In this document: piece after piece, positions 43,553-52,713 of the stretch | How the letters are laid out: every line of letters begins with the position of its first letter | Numbering within the stretch: the stretch's first letter is position 1 | NCBI RefSeq assembly: GCF_042651485.1 | Contig: NZ_JBHSDH010000010.1 | Location: 62,001-126,000, forward strand | Origin: Sphingorhabdus_B arenilitoris | Lineage (GTDB): Bacteria; Pseudomonadota; Alphaproteobacteria; Sphingomonadales; Sphingomonadaceae | DNA length: 64,000 nucleotides | Reading direction: 5' to 3' | Program-made: the position numbers and the translations under genes | Notes under the pieces: generated by a model | What the model was told of the DNA's origin: nothing | The model's database searches: none | The model's input: only the letters and a program-made list of their open reading frames with translations

Positions 43553-44614
43553 TCAAACGCCAAATTCGACTTTTGCCCGCCAGACGGTGATCCAGTCCAA
43601 TGATCCCCGGCATTCATCCATAACGCGCGCTTGGATCAAGCGGAACATTTCGCCGTCCCACACATAATCAGCGCTTTGACCGCAATCACCAAAACCGCGT
43701 CCTTTATTATAACTAGTCAGGCTTTGTTTGGCCGGATCCCAGTCCGCATTGATCAATATTTCGATCTTTGCGCCTTCGCTTGTTGTGTTGCTGCGATAAT
43801 CAAATAGCGCAGGTTTAAACGTCCATTTGTCATTGGTATTGCGGTTGCCAATATAGGCAGCGCTGCCGAAATTATAAGCGCCGCTGCCGCAGCTGACGAG
43901 GACCAATGCCTGCGGCACGCCGTTAAAACTACCGAGGCTGTAGGCGGAATCTTCGGTCACGCCATATCGTTCATCCCTACATTCGCTATTTTCGATCAAT
44001 GCGACCAGATCGGCGGCGGGCGGAACAATATCATCAGGAGTTATTTTGCGGGCAGCGACAATGGGCAGCTCTGGTTTTGCCAAAATTGCTCTCTTTCGGC
44101 CCTTGGCCGCGATCGCATCTGCGGTGCCTACCCGGCCTTGGGCGCTATCCAAAAAACGCAGCGCCGCGGCAGACCCGGTAAGGGAGATTTTGCCCAAAAC
44201 GACATCATTGCCGTCCATCAGCACCGCCTCCCGTCCGCGCACAACCGCGCGGGCTAACTTCATTGCGTCCTTACCAGTGACTGATATGGATATGCTGTCA
44301 TCCTGCGCAATCGCGCCAGTATCAATTAGCTTGCCGTCAATATACAGGCGGTAACGGTCGCTTTCCGTATCAAAGTCGTAAATGTTGATTGTTAGGTCAC
44401 CGTCAATTCCGGCATCGCGCTTAATAATCATCGCCAGATTATCGTCCGGGATTTCAGGCGGCAGCAAGGACACAGCCTGACAGGACAAGGCATTGTCACA
44501 TCCCGCCGCCCAATTTTTGAAATAACGGGTTTGACCAAGGTCCACCGATGCAACAGCGGGCAGCGCCATGAACGCGCTTGCTCCCAAAATGATCTGGCCA
44601 ATCATTCTCAACAT
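43553..44614 (-). CDS. DUF1176 domain periplasmic protein
   Basis: 353 residues with a signal peptide (IGQIILGASAFMALPAVA). The body shows the DUF1176 layout: FKNWAAGCDNALSCQAVSL near the N-terminus, a beta-rich middle, CRDERYGVTEDSAYSLGSF, ALVLVSCGSGAYNFGSAAY and the closing FGDCGQSADYVWDGEMFRL. Six or more cysteines, probably disulfide-bonded. Function unknown. Divergent from the 3-hydroxyacyl-CoA dehydrogenase gene. Confidence 0.8.
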   Translation of the reverse strand: MLRMIGQIILGASAFMALPAVASVDLGQTRYFKNWAAGCDNALSCQAVSLLPPEIPDDNLAMIIKRDAGIDGDLTINIYDFDTESDRYRLYIDGKLIDTGAIAQDDSISISVTGKDAMKLARAVVRGREAVLMDGNDVVLGKISLTGSAAALRFLDSAQGRVGTADAIAAKGRKRAILAKPELPIVAARKITPDDIVPPAADLVALIENSECRDERYGVTEDSAYSLGSFNGVPQALVLVSCGSGAYNFGSAAYIGNRNTNDKWTFKPALFDYRSNTTSEGAKIEILINADWDPAKQSLTSYNKGRGFGDCGQSADYVWDGEMFRLIQARVMDECRGSLDWITVWRAKVEFGV

Positions 44615-44685
44615 GGTTGCAGGCTAGTCCTTTTGCTCCTGCTGCGCTAGAGGCAAGTTTGATTTTGGCGTTCAGGAGAATGAAA

Positions 44686-45555
44686 ATGCGGTCAGTCGCA
44701 GTTATCGGCGCGGGGCAAATGGGGGCAGGCATAGCGCAGGTCAGCGCGCAGGCAGGCTATCATGTCTATCTATCGGACATCGATTTACCGCGCGCAGAGG
44801 CAGGCAAAGCAGGGATTGCGGCCGCACTGAAAAAACTGGCCGATAAGGATAAGATTAGCGAGAGCGAAGCGGCGACGGCATTGGACAGGATAGAGGCAGT
44901 GGCAAGCTATGAACCCATGGCCGATGCCGGACTGATCATCGAAGCGGCGACCGAACGCGAGGAGATTAAACGCAAAATTTTTGAAGAAGTGGGTAAAGTG
45001 CTGGGTCATCAAGCGGTGCTTGCTTCCAACACCAGCTCAATCCCGATCACCCGGCTGGCGCAGGCGTCGCCCGATCCGAAACGGTTTATCGGCGTCCATT
45101 TTTTCAACCCGGTGCCGGTCATGGGCTTGATTGAGGTCATTCGGGGGCTCGCAACATCGGACAGCACTGTGGCGGCGGTCAGCGATTATGGAGAGGCGCT
45201 GGGTAAACGGATGGTTTTTGCCAATGACGCACCTGGCTTCATCGTCAACCGTATCTTGCTGCCGATGCTGAACGAGGCTTGTTTTGCATTGGGCGAGGGC
45301 GTGGCCAGTATCACCGATATTGATATGGCGGTGCAGCTCGGTTTGAACCATCCGATGGGGCCGTTGACGCTCGCCGATTTCATCGGGTTGGACACTTGCC
45401 TAGAAATCACCAATGTCCTGCATAGCAGCACCGGCGATCCCAAATATCGTCCCGCGCCGCTAATGCAAAAATATGTTGAGGCAGGGTGGCTGGGCCGCAA
45501 AACAAAACGCGGCTTTTATGATTATAGCGGCGATGCACCTGTGCCGACACGTTGA
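44686..45555 (+). CDS. 3-hydroxyacyl-CoA (3-hydroxybutyryl-CoA) dehydrogenase
   Basis: 289 residues. Rossmann motif VAVIGAGQMGAGIAQVSAQA near the N-terminus, LIIEAATEREEIKRKIF, ASNTSSIPITRLA and GVHFFNPVPVMGLIEV with the catalytic His, then NDAPGFIVNRILLPMLNEA. The stand-alone form suits acyl-CoA oxidation or PHB-type metabolism; no thiolase or enoyl-CoA gene is nearby. AGGAG at 44674-44678 fits ATG 44686 (7 bp) better than the upstream ATG 44680, so I use 44686. Confidence 0.93.
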   Translation: MRSVAVIGAGQMGAGIAQVSAQAGYHVYLSDIDLPRAEAGKAGIAAALKKLADKDKISESEAATALDRIEAVASYEPMADAGLIIEAATEREEIKRKIFEEVGKVLGHQAVLASNTSSIPITRLAQASPDPKRFIGVHFFNPVPVMGLIEVIRGLATSDSTVAAVSDYGEALGKRMVFANDAPGFIVNRILLPMLNEACFALGEGVASITDIDMAVQLGLNHPMGPLTLADFIGLDTCLEITNVLHSSTGDPKYRPAPLMQKYVEAGWLGRKTKRGFYDYSGDAPVPTR

Positions 45556-45581
45556 AATTAGTGTCCTCGATTCATTAAAAC

Positions 45582-46514
45582 CTAGGTAAGCGACCTTGCC
45601 GCTGCCTTCTTCACCGCTTCGCCGGAGCGGTAACGCTGCCATGCGTCCCAGCTGAACAGAGCGAGCGCGCTCCAGATCAGAGCGAAACAAGCAATTTGAG
45701 ACAGGTTTAGCGACTCTTTATAGATTAGGACCGCGAATAGAAACTGAATAGACGGGCCAATATATTGGATGAAACCAATCGTGCCATAACCGATTTTGCG
45801 CGCCGCAGAGCCGAATAGCAATAATGGCATGGCAGTGATACCAGCGGAAAGAATCAGGAGGCCTGTCATGCCCGCATTGCTGCCCCAACCCGTGCCCGGT
45901 CCGGTTTGCGCGATCCAAACGGCATAGCCCAGCGCAAACGGCGCAAGCAGCAATGTTTCAACCGTTAGCCCCGGCAGCGATTCCACCGGGGCAATTTTAC
46001 GCACAAGGCCATAAAAGCCAAAACTCACCGCAAGGCCGATGCTGATCCATAACGTATCAAGCGCGCCAGTTGCCAATATCGCAACCCCCAGCGCGGCCAT
46101 GGCAACCGCCGCCAATTGCACGCGCCCCAACCGTTCGGACAGGAATAAATAGCCCAAAAGGACATTGAGCAGCGGATTGAGAAAATAGCCAAGACTTGCC
46201 GCCACGACATGGTCATGGGTCACCGCAAATATGTAAATCAGCCAATTGGCGGCGATCAGTATCGCGCTGAGCAACAAGAGCCGCAGCGCCTTGATATCCA
46301 ACAAAGCCGCGCGCAAATTGCGCAGCTGCCCGCGCAGGAACAGGATGGCGAGCAGCAACGGCACGCACCATATGACGCGGTGTGACACCACCTCCATCGC
46401 CGGTACGCCTTCGAATAATTTGAAGAAAACGGGCATGAAGCCCCATATGCAATAAGCGCCCACCGCCTGAGCGACGCCGGTGCGTTGTTGCTTATCGTGT
46501 TCGGATGCATCCAT
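45582..46514 (-). CDS. rarD: RarD-type EamA-family permease
   Basis: 310 residues with ten hydrophobic helices in two EamA repeats. The N-terminus (AVGAYCIWGFMPVFFKLFEGVPAMEVVSHRVIWCVP) and the middle GYFLNPLLNVLLGYLFLSERLGRVQ are characteristic of RarD. Substrates of this group are largely unknown; some members are linked to chloramphenicol sensitivity in E. coli nomenclature. Convergent with the dehydrogenase gene. Confidence 0.88.
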   Translation of the reverse strand: MDASEHDKQQRTGVAQAVGAYCIWGFMPVFFKLFEGVPAMEVVSHRVIWCVPLLLAILFLRGQLRNLRAALLDIKALRLLLLSAILIAANWLIYIFAVTHDHVVAASLGYFLNPLLNVLLGYLFLSERLGRVQLAAVAMAALGVAILATGALDTLWISIGLAVSFGFYGLVRKIAPVESLPGLTVETLLLAPFALGYAVWIAQTGPGTGWGSNAGMTGLLILSAGITAMPLLLFGSAARKIGYGTIGFIQYIGPSIQFLFAVLIYKESLNLSQIACFALIWSALALFSWDAWQRYRSGEAVKKAAARSLT

Positions 46515-46541
46515 AGTCCACGGCTATAGCCGCGTTCGGGA

Positions 46542-46763
46542 TTAGAACAAGCCGCTGCCTAACCAGAGCCGCACCGCGCATATTGCCATGACGATGAAAC
46601 AGAAGTTACGTCCGCTATTGCTCGACGAAATCGCGCCGGCAATTGCGCCGATACCGGCTATGGGGATCAGGAACCAATTCATCCAACCCAAAAACGGAAT
46701 GAAAGCGATAACCGCGAAAAGCAGCGCGATACCGCCAAAGAGGAATGCGAGTATATTAGCCAT
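46542..46763 (-). CDS. small membrane protein, unknown function
   Basis: 73 residues from ATG 46763 (start MANILAFLFGGIALLFAV); an upstream ATG at 46787 adds eight residues and overlaps nothing useful. Three hydrophobic segments: FLFGGIALLFAVIAFIPFLG, WFLIPIAGIGAIAGAI and FIVMAICAVRLWLG. Appears a real, compact gene between two others rather than a shadow. No family recognised. Confidence 0.5.
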   Translation of the reverse strand: MANILAFLFGGIALLFAVIAFIPFLGWMNWFLIPIAGIGAIAGAISSSNSGRNFCFIVMAICAVRLWLGSGLF

Positions 46764-46879
46764 AGGTGTATTATATGGATAAGTCACCTGCTTTGCAAGA
46801 GCATTTATCGCAACCCTATCTATTTTCCCCTTCGCCGCCTATAGCGCTGCTATCAATCGGATATCGGGAGGATAAGCAG

Positions 46880-47431
46880 ATGAGCAGCGGACCATTTTTG
46901 ATGACCGAACGGTTGATCCTGCGGCCCCCGGCGGCACAGGATATGGATGAATGGGCGGCTTTCTGTGCCGATGAAAAAGTGATGCACCATTTAGGCGGTC
47001 CGCAAACAAGGTCCGAAGCATGGCGCAGTCTGTGCAGCGTGGCGGGCGCATGGCAGATACGCGGCTTTGCCATGTTTTCGATGATCCGGCGCGATACCGG
47101 CGAGTGGATCGGCCGCACCGGCCCTTGGATGCCCGAAGACTGGCCAGGCAAAGAGATCGGCTGGGGCGTGGCGCGCGCGCAGATGGGCAAAGGTTATGCT
47201 TATGAAGCCGCGGTCGCATCGATGGACTATGTGTTTGACGTGCTGCGCTGGGACGATGTGATCCATACGATCGCGCCCGATAACATCGCCTCGCAAAAAC
47301 TGGCAAGGCGGCTGGGTTCAGTCAATCTGGGCCCATCCCGCTTGCCTGCGCCCTTTGCGGACCATCCGGTCGATGCCTGGGGCCAAAGCCGCGAAGAATG
47401 GTCAAAAAACCGAAAAAATTTGCGCGCATAG
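46880..47431 (+). CDS. GNAT-family N-acetyltransferase (RimJ/RimL-like)
   Basis: 183 residues from ATG 46880, preceded by a GGGAGG ribosome-binding sequence; the open frame upstream (to 46766) lacks homology. TERLILRPPAAQDMDEWAAF is the RimJ-type N-terminus, IGRTGPWMPEDWPGKEIGWGV strand 4, and QMGKGYAYEAAVASMDYVF contains the acetyl-CoA-binding loop (QxxGxG/A: QMGKGYA), then NIASQKLARRLG. The acceptor amine is unknown. Confidence 0.88.
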   Translation: MSSGPFLMTERLILRPPAAQDMDEWAAFCADEKVMHHLGGPQTRSEAWRSLCSVAGAWQIRGFAMFSMIRRDTGEWIGRTGPWMPEDWPGKEIGWGVARAQMGKGYAYEAAVASMDYVFDVLRWDDVIHTIAPDNIASQKLARRLGSVNLGPSRLPAPFADHPVDAWGQSREEWSKNRKNLRA

Positions 47432-47525
47432 CAGCGGGTTTTAAGCGGCGGTTCATGTCTATATTGCGATTGACCGCAAAATTCTTAACCCGCAGCAGCG
47501 ATCATGCTATGCGCGTGCAAAGATT

Positions 47526-48887
47526 ATGAAACAGGGTAATATGACATATATGACGAAAACCGGTTTGAAATTGGGTATGTCCGCTGCGGCGGCGATTTGC
47601 GGTCTTTGCGCACTTCCCGCTTTGGCACAGGATGAAAGCGCCAACCCTGCTCAGGCGGAAACCGTTCAGGACAGGGCGGGTGAGGCCGATGTGCCGCTCA
47701 TCATCCCGCAGCCTGTATATGAGCCCAAATGGAGCGCCGATTATGCCACGGACCTACTCGCCTTTATCGCAGCGATCGACAGCGAAGGATTAAAACCGTC
47801 GGATTATCGCCCCGAACAACTGACCGCTGCCATAGCCGCCGGAGAAGGTGCGGCGCTGGACGCGGAATTTGTCCGTGCCTTTACTTGGCTCGCCGAAGAT
47901 TTGCGCGATGGCCGCACGCCGATGAAGGCCCGGGTCGAATGGTATGTGAATGATCCCGATGCCGATACGACGCCCATCTCTATGTTGCTCGCAAAGGTAA
48001 AGGAAAGCGGCGATGTCGCAGGGACGCTGCGTTCATTGGAACCGGCGCATCCCGATTATGCTGCGCTGCGTGATATGTTGGCCAAAACGCCGAAGGCCGA
48101 AATCAGCAAGCGGCGGCTTATCATGGCGAATATGGACCGTTGGCGCTGGCTCAAACGCGATTTGGGCAAGGATTATCTGCATACCAATGTGCCCGAATAT
48201 AAAGTGCGCTATGTCGTCAATAAGCAGCAGATTGTGAATTACCGCACCGTTGTGGGCAAACCCGGCCGCAACGCGACGCCGCAGCTTGCCGAAATGGTGC
48301 AGGGCGTTATTTTTAACCCGACCTGGACCGTGCCGCAAAGCATCGTCAAGGGCGAGGGGCTGGGCGCGCGCGTCCTCGCCAACCCTACCTGGGCACGGTC
48401 GCAAGGATATGAGGCAACCAAAGGCGCAAATGGATATGTCAGCGTCGTTCAAAAACCCGGACCCACCAATGCACTGGGTTATATGAAGCTCGATATGCCG
48501 AACCGTCATGCGATTTTCCTGCATGACACACCGTCGCGTCATTTGTTCCGCAATGCTGACCGGGCGCTCAGCCACGGCTGCATCCGCACCGAAAATGCGA
48601 TGGAGCTAGCCATGGTCATCGCACTGGTGCAGGGCGATGTGCCGCTGGACCGGTCGAAGCAAATTGTCAAATCACTGGAATATACCCGGGTCCCCGTAAA
48701 ACGGGAGCTGCCCGTGTATATTACCTATTTCACGATGGCGAGCGATGTGGACGGAAAAATGACCAATTTCCGGGACATATATTCCCGCGATAAACCCGTG
48801 CTAGACGCGCTCGCCGCCGCCCGTCCGCAGCGGCCGGAAAAAATCAAATTGGAAGATAATGTCGTGACCGAGGAGCGTAAGCTTTAA
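47526..48887 (+). CDS. L,D-transpeptidase (YcbB/LdtD-like)
   Basis: 453 residues; signal peptide from about residue 9 (TKTGLKLGMSAAAAICGLCALPALA). A peptidoglycan-binding-type region follows around 85-190, then the YkuD catalytic domain, ending in FLHDTPSRHLFRNADRALSH and the SHGCIR motif with the catalytic Cys (near residue 353). It makes 3-3 cross-links or attaches proteins to peptidoglycan in the periplasm. ATG 47541 is an alternative start with a closer ribosome-binding sequence. A second, smaller transpeptidase-like gene lies convergently downstream. Confidence 0.9.
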   Translation: MKQGNMTYMTKTGLKLGMSAAAAICGLCALPALAQDESANPAQAETVQDRAGEADVPLIIPQPVYEPKWSADYATDLLAFIAAIDSEGLKPSDYRPEQLTAAIAAGEGAALDAEFVRAFTWLAEDLRDGRTPMKARVEWYVNDPDADTTPISMLLAKVKESGDVAGTLRSLEPAHPDYAALRDMLAKTPKAEISKRRLIMANMDRWRWLKRDLGKDYLHTNVPEYKVRYVVNKQQIVNYRTVVGKPGRNATPQLAEMVQGVIFNPTWTVPQSIVKGEGLGARVLANPTWARSQGYEATKGANGYVSVVQKPGPTNALGYMKLDMPNRHAIFLHDTPSRHLFRNADRALSHGCIRTENAMELAMVIALVQGDVPLDRSKQIVKSLEYTRVPVKRELPVYITYFTMASDVDGKMTNFRDIYSRDKPVLDALAAARPQRPEKIKLEDNVVTEERKL

Positions 48888-48897
48888 GCAATGGAGC

Positions 48898-48917
48898 GCG
48901 GGGCCCGCAAGCCCCGC
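48898..48917. terminator. GC-rich hairpin between convergent transpeptidase genes
   Basis: GCGGGGC (48898-48904) pairs with GCCCCGC (48911-48917), loop CCGCAA, just after the plus-strand stop and just before the minus-strand gene ends. No T tract follows, so it is a weak candidate for a bidirectional terminator. Confidence 0.4.
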
Positions 48918-48927
48918 CCCGTCGCGG

Positions 48928-49557
48928 CTATAGCTTGTCCGCGAATATCAAGCGGCCGCCGCCCAGATGGTAGAGCATTTCCTGGTTCAATCCTTCGGAT
49001 ACGGCGAAGCATCCTTCGCTGCGGCCTAGCTTGCCCCATTTGGCGATCATGTCGGGGTTCGAATACCAGGCTTCATGCACCACGATGGCGCGGTCCAGCG
49101 CGGTTGCATTATCCGGGTCTAATCCGCCCAGCCGCATCGATGCGCCATATTTGCCATGATACCAGTCCATGGTCAGATAGGCCCCGCGGGAAGTCGCCAG
49201 CGATCCCACATCGGCGGAAAAATATTTCAGAAAGCCATCATGTTCGGGATCCGATCCTCGGCCATGCGCGACCAGGTAGGATTTCACGCTGCCCTCCTCC
49301 ATATTGAGGATAAACAGGCGCGGCTGCGCTGAGGGCAGGCTGAAATCAATCATGCCGACCTTGTCCGTGCGCCACAGCTGCCCGCTCAAACGGGCCAGCT
49401 CGGCCTTTGCCTTTTCCACCAGATAGCGATGTTCCGGCGCGATGCCCGACGGCGCAGCAAATACGCGCGGCGGAAGCGCCGCCAAACCAGCAGCGGCAAG
49501 GGACGCTTTTAATATGCCGCGCCGGGCAAGTTGAACATTCTTCATAGCCACTGGCAT
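48928..49557 (-). CDS. murein L,D-transpeptidase catalytic-domain protein (YkuD_2-type)
   Basis: 209 residues; Tat-like N-terminus (LARRGILKASLAAAGLAALP) then a mature domain with RLFILNMEEGSVKSYLVAHG, GAYLTMDWYHGKYGASMRL, AIVVHEAWYSNP and GKLGRSEGCFAVSEG, where GRSEGCFAV carries the probable catalytic Cys and VVHEAW the His. This is the short catalytic-domain family related to L,D-transpeptidases. Likely periplasmic and cell-wall-directed. Confidence 0.82.
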   Translation of the reverse strand: MPVAMKNVQLARRGILKASLAAAGLAALPPRVFAAPSGIAPEHRYLVEKAKAELARLSGQLWRTDKVGMIDFSLPSAQPRLFILNMEEGSVKSYLVAHGRGSDPEHDGFLKYFSADVGSLATSRGAYLTMDWYHGKYGASMRLGGLDPDNATALDRAIVVHEAWYSNPDMIAKWGKLGRSEGCFAVSEGLNQEMLYHLGGGRLIFADKL

Positions 49558-49632
49558 AGCATATAAAAGATAAGCGGGCGCTGAACAAGATGCTTCAGTC
49601 AGCCGCGTTATCGGCGGTGCATCGCGGAAAAT

Positions 49633-50529
49633 TTACCCCAGTTCGGTGGCAACCACCAGCTTCGGCTTGGCCCGCGCCGCAATGACCGCGCCGGTCACGA
49701 TCATCGCGGTTCCGGCAATAGTAGAGAGCGTCACTTTTTCGGAAAAGAATAACCATCCAAACAGCGCGGCCCAAGCAAATCCGGTATATTCGACGGGGAT
49801 CAACACCTGTGCCTCCGCCCGTGCATAGGCCCAGCTGAGCAGCAGCAGCGATATGATCGACAGCAAAGCCGCGCCCGATAATTGCGGGATATGGGGCAGC
49901 GCAAAAGGCTGCAAAAACCAGGGCGCGGCCAATGACAGCCAAGCGACGACAAATAAATTGGCAAAAAATACGATTTCAACCGGCCCGGACCGCTGCGCCT
50001 GTTTGCGCGCGATGATCAGGTTGACGGCAAATAGCACCGCCGACGCCATTACCGCCGCTGTGCCCCATAGTGCCAATGGATCATAATTACCGCTGAATTT
50101 CGCCGCGACAATGATGATAATCCCGGCAATGCCCGATGCCGATGCGATCAAGGCTTCTTTGCCGATTGTCTCGCCCAATAGGATTGCGGCAAAATAGAGC
50201 GCAATGACGGGCGCTATAAAGGATAAACCAATCGCTTCAGCCAGCGGCAAAACCGTTATGCCCCAGAAAAACAAGATGGCAAAAATTGATACGAGGAATG
50301 ATCGCAGCAAATGGATTTTAAGATTGCCAGTGGAAGGCAAGCGGCCCCCTGTCGCGGCGAATAGGATCGCGGATAACATCGTCCCCAAAACACTGCGCCA
50401 ATACATCGCATTATAGGCGCCCATATCCAGCGAAAGCGACTTCATCGCCACGTCCATCAACGAAAAACAGGCGATGCCGCCGGCCGCGACCAGAAACGGG
50501 ATAATAGGACGGGGATGCAATTCGGCCAT
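49633..50529 (-). CDS. EamA/DMT-family transporter
   Basis: 298 residues from ATG 50529, with about ten membrane helices in two EamA halves (IIPFLVAAGGIACFSLMDVAMK at the start; TGFAWAALFGWLFFSEKVTLSTIAG near the end). A drug/metabolite transporter of unknown substrate. A TTG at 50535 is also in frame. No pathway genes adjoin it. Confidence 0.85.
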   Translation of the reverse strand: MAELHPRPIIPFLVAAGGIACFSLMDVAMKSLSLDMGAYNAMYWRSVLGTMLSAILFAATGGRLPSTGNLKIHLLRSFLVSIFAILFFWGITVLPLAEAIGLSFIAPVIALYFAAILLGETIGKEALIASASGIAGIIIIVAAKFSGNYDPLALWGTAAVMASAVLFAVNLIIARKQAQRSGPVEIVFFANLFVVAWLSLAAPWFLQPFALPHIPQLSGAALLSIISLLLLSWAYARAEAQVLIPVEYTGFAWAALFGWLFFSEKVTLSTIAGTAMIVTGAVIAARAKPKLVVATELG

Positions 50530-50594
50530 GGGCAAAGCATCGCGCAGATTGCCGCGCCGCTGTCAAGCCGGCCGTGCGCGGCGCATGACAGCCA

Positions 50595-51182
50595 TTATTG
50601 CAGCGTCATTTGCCCATTGGAGATATTCACATTGGGCACACTCGACAAAAAGCTTTGGCCGAGAAGCGATACGTCCAAACCATTGGGCAAAATCACCGCC
50701 TGCACATTGTTGACGGTAAAGCCGCCCACGCTGACCGAACCGAGCGTCACAGGCTTTCCATATAGTGCGCCGCCCGCGCCCCGGCCCACAGGTTGCAGTT
50801 CGCTGTCATTCCAGCTGAGCCCCAAATTGCGGGCATCTTCACCGGTCAGGGCAATGCCCGTCGCGCCGGTATCCACCATGAAATGCACCTCGCCGCCATC
50901 GACATTCGCGCGGGTATAATAATGGCCGTCGCGCTGCTGACGCAGAACCACAGTTTCTCCTGTCGCCAATTCATTGCCGCCGGCGGCCCGGTCATCGGAC
51001 TGACTAGGCGCTACTGCATATTTGCTGCGCGTCCAGCGCGAATCGACTTTATCGGATTTGCCGCCTTTATCCCCCGATCCAAACGTGAATGACGGCTGGT
51101 CATCCGGCGTTGGCGCAGGCACCGCGCAATAAGCCACACCAAAAATAATCAGCACAAAAAAGATGAGTTGCGGCAATTTCAT
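50595..51182 (-). CDS. retropepsin-like aspartic protease, membrane anchored
   Basis: 195 residues: an N-terminal helix (LIFFVLIIFGVAYCAV), a charged linker with Lys/Asp, then a retroviral-type protease domain. HFMVDTGATGIALTGEDA (about 107-124) holds the catalytic DTGA, and VQAVILPNGLDVSLLGQSFL is the closing sequence with the dimer-forming end. The TIGR02281/DUF4124-linked type is common in alphaproteobacteria. Substrate unknown. Confidence 0.85.
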   Translation of the reverse strand: MKLPQLIFFVLIIFGVAYCAVPAPTPDDQPSFTFGSGDKGGKSDKVDSRWTRSKYAVAPSQSDDRAAGGNELATGETVVLRQQRDGHYYTRANVDGGEVHFMVDTGATGIALTGEDARNLGLSWNDSELQPVGRGAGGALYGKPVTLGSVSVGGFTVNNVQAVILPNGLDVSLLGQSFLSSVPNVNISNGQMTLQ

Positions 51183-51260
51183 CGCTATAGATTAGGGCCA
51201 AAATTTTAATCCGCAGTAAATGTGATCGCAATTTATATTCGATTTTGAAGGGGAATATCG

Positions 51261-51767
51261 ATGACTGGACGTAAACTTATCCTCATAGGCGCGTTGGCCA
51301 TAACCGCTCCATTATTTTCCAGCTGTACGCAGGAGCGTCCAAACGCGGCAGGATCGAAGGCGGTGCGGGGTCCGGCATCCACGGCCGTAGCGAGCACCGT
51401 AATCGTTGATGCAGAGGCCGCCGAAAAACTGCGCGGCAACCAAGGGATAACTTTGCAATGGATTAGCTGGGACTATCGCGGCGAGTTGGAGGTGACGCAG
51501 CGCGGCGACGTCATGCATTTACAAGGCGAACAACGGCAACAGGACGGCGATGGCGTCGTCCGGCTGGAAGGTGACGTCGCGCGGATCGACACCGACAATT
51601 TCATCCTCAACGGCACGCTGACCATCACCGACACGCCCGATGCCGGCCGCAATTGCAAGCTGGAAGGGCCAATGACATTCGGCATCACCCAGAACCGCAA
51701 ATATTGGCGGCTGCGCAGCTTTGAATGGTGCGATGGGTTGACCGATTATGTGGATATTTATTTTTAA
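51261..51767 (+). CDS. hypothetical lipoprotein or exported protein
   Basis: 168 residues with signal KLILIGALAITAPLFSSC, a lipobox-like SSC. The mature region is beta-rich: GITLQWISWDYRGELEVTQR, MHLQGEQRQQDGDGVVRLEG and NFILNGTLTITDTPDAGRNC with two further cysteines near the C-terminus (C..., FEWCDGL). Not recognised; probably a small periplasmic or outer-membrane-associated protein. Convergent with the thioredoxin-fold gene (10-bp gap). Confidence 0.6.
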   Translation: MTGRKLILIGALAITAPLFSSCTQERPNAAGSKAVRGPASTAVASTVIVDAEAAEKLRGNQGITLQWISWDYRGELEVTQRGDVMHLQGEQRQQDGDGVVRLEGDVARIDTDNFILNGTLTITDTPDAGRNCKLEGPMTFGITQNRKYWRLRSFEWCDGLTDYVDIYF

Positions 51768-51777
51768 CGCGCAGGTG

Positions 51778-52701
51778 CTACCGCCCGGCATATCCCGTTA
51801 AATAGCTATATATCTCATCGGCACTACGGCTGGCGGCGTTGCGCCAGCTGCCTGCATCCTTGCGGTTCAGCAATGTGCCCTCCGGTGAAATCAGCATGAG
51901 ATAGGGCGTACCTTTTTGTTTTTTGCCGCCAAAACGCGTGATCAAATGCTGATTGCGCGCCTGTCCCTTCATCTGCGGCATACCGGCGTCCACATAAACC
52001 AGCTCAAAATTTTGAGCCATGACAGGCTTGAATCTCTCGGCTTCCAACCATCCGGCGAGCGCCCGGCTGTCATGGCACCAATTGGCCCCCAGCACGATGA
52101 TGCTATGTTTGCCAAAAGCTTTCGCGCGGGCCAGCGCGATATCGACATTCGCGTCCACCTCGGCGCGCGATGGCCCCTCATCATAAGGGGTGGCTTCGGC
52201 GTGATCGGCGGCGTCTGGTTCACCGGCCATGTCATCCCGGTGAAGCGCAGGGTCTACTCTCAAAATATCAGGGTCGAGCTTCTTATTCGACGGCGCAGCA
52301 GGGTAGCGCCCCGTTTCAGCAAAGCCGCTGTTTGCGGCGAAATTGTCGAATAAGTCCACACATAGCTGCGGCGCACCCGGCGGGACGTCGAGCAGCAAAC
52401 GATATTGCGAGGTTGGTATATGCACGAAAGTTAAAGGCAGGCTGATCGGTAACAAATCGTCGTCATTACCCTGAAAACCATAGCGGCAGCTTTCTTCGGC
52501 TGGACCATCGCCAACGCGGCTGCGCAGTTCCATCACAATGTCGGTGGGAAAGGCGGGAAATTCGCCTTCGCCTGCTTCATCCGCTGGCTCAGGCTTGCCT
52601 ACATTCGGGGTGTCTGAGGCGGTGTCTGGCGTATCTGCAGCCAGCAGCAAGGCGGGCTGCACCGAAGCCCATAGGAAAAGGAAAATGACACAGCGGATCA
52701 T
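51778..52701 (-). CDS. exported thioredoxin-fold protein with a CxxS-type active site
   Basis: 307 residues: signal peptide (IFLFLWASVQPALLLA), a Pro/Glu/Asp-rich linker, a beta-rich region and a thioredoxin-like domain from about 190. The active-site region reads VLGANWCHDSRALAGWLEAE, so the classical second Cys is Ser (CHDS). KGTPYLMLISPEGTLLNRKD is the cis-Pro and following strand. A role in reduction or a holdase-like function is possible, but not disulfide exchange by the standard two-cysteine mechanism. Last gene of the ispG run, 12 bp after the SMI1/KNR4 gene. Confidence 0.75.
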   Translation of the reverse strand: MIRCVIFLFLWASVQPALLLAADTPDTASDTPNVGKPEPADEAGEGEFPAFPTDIVMELRSRVGDGPAEESCRYGFQGNDDDLLPISLPLTFVHIPTSQYRLLLDVPPGAPQLCVDLFDNFAANSGFAETGRYPAAPSNKKLDPDILRVDPALHRDDMAGEPDAADHAEATPYDEGPSRAEVDANVDIALARAKAFGKHSIIVLGANWCHDSRALAGWLEAERFKPVMAQNFELVYVDAGMPQMKGQARNQHLITRFGGKKQKGTPYLMLISPEGTLLNRKDAGSWRNAASRSADEIYSYLTGYAGR

Positions 52702-52713
52702 GTAATTTTCTCC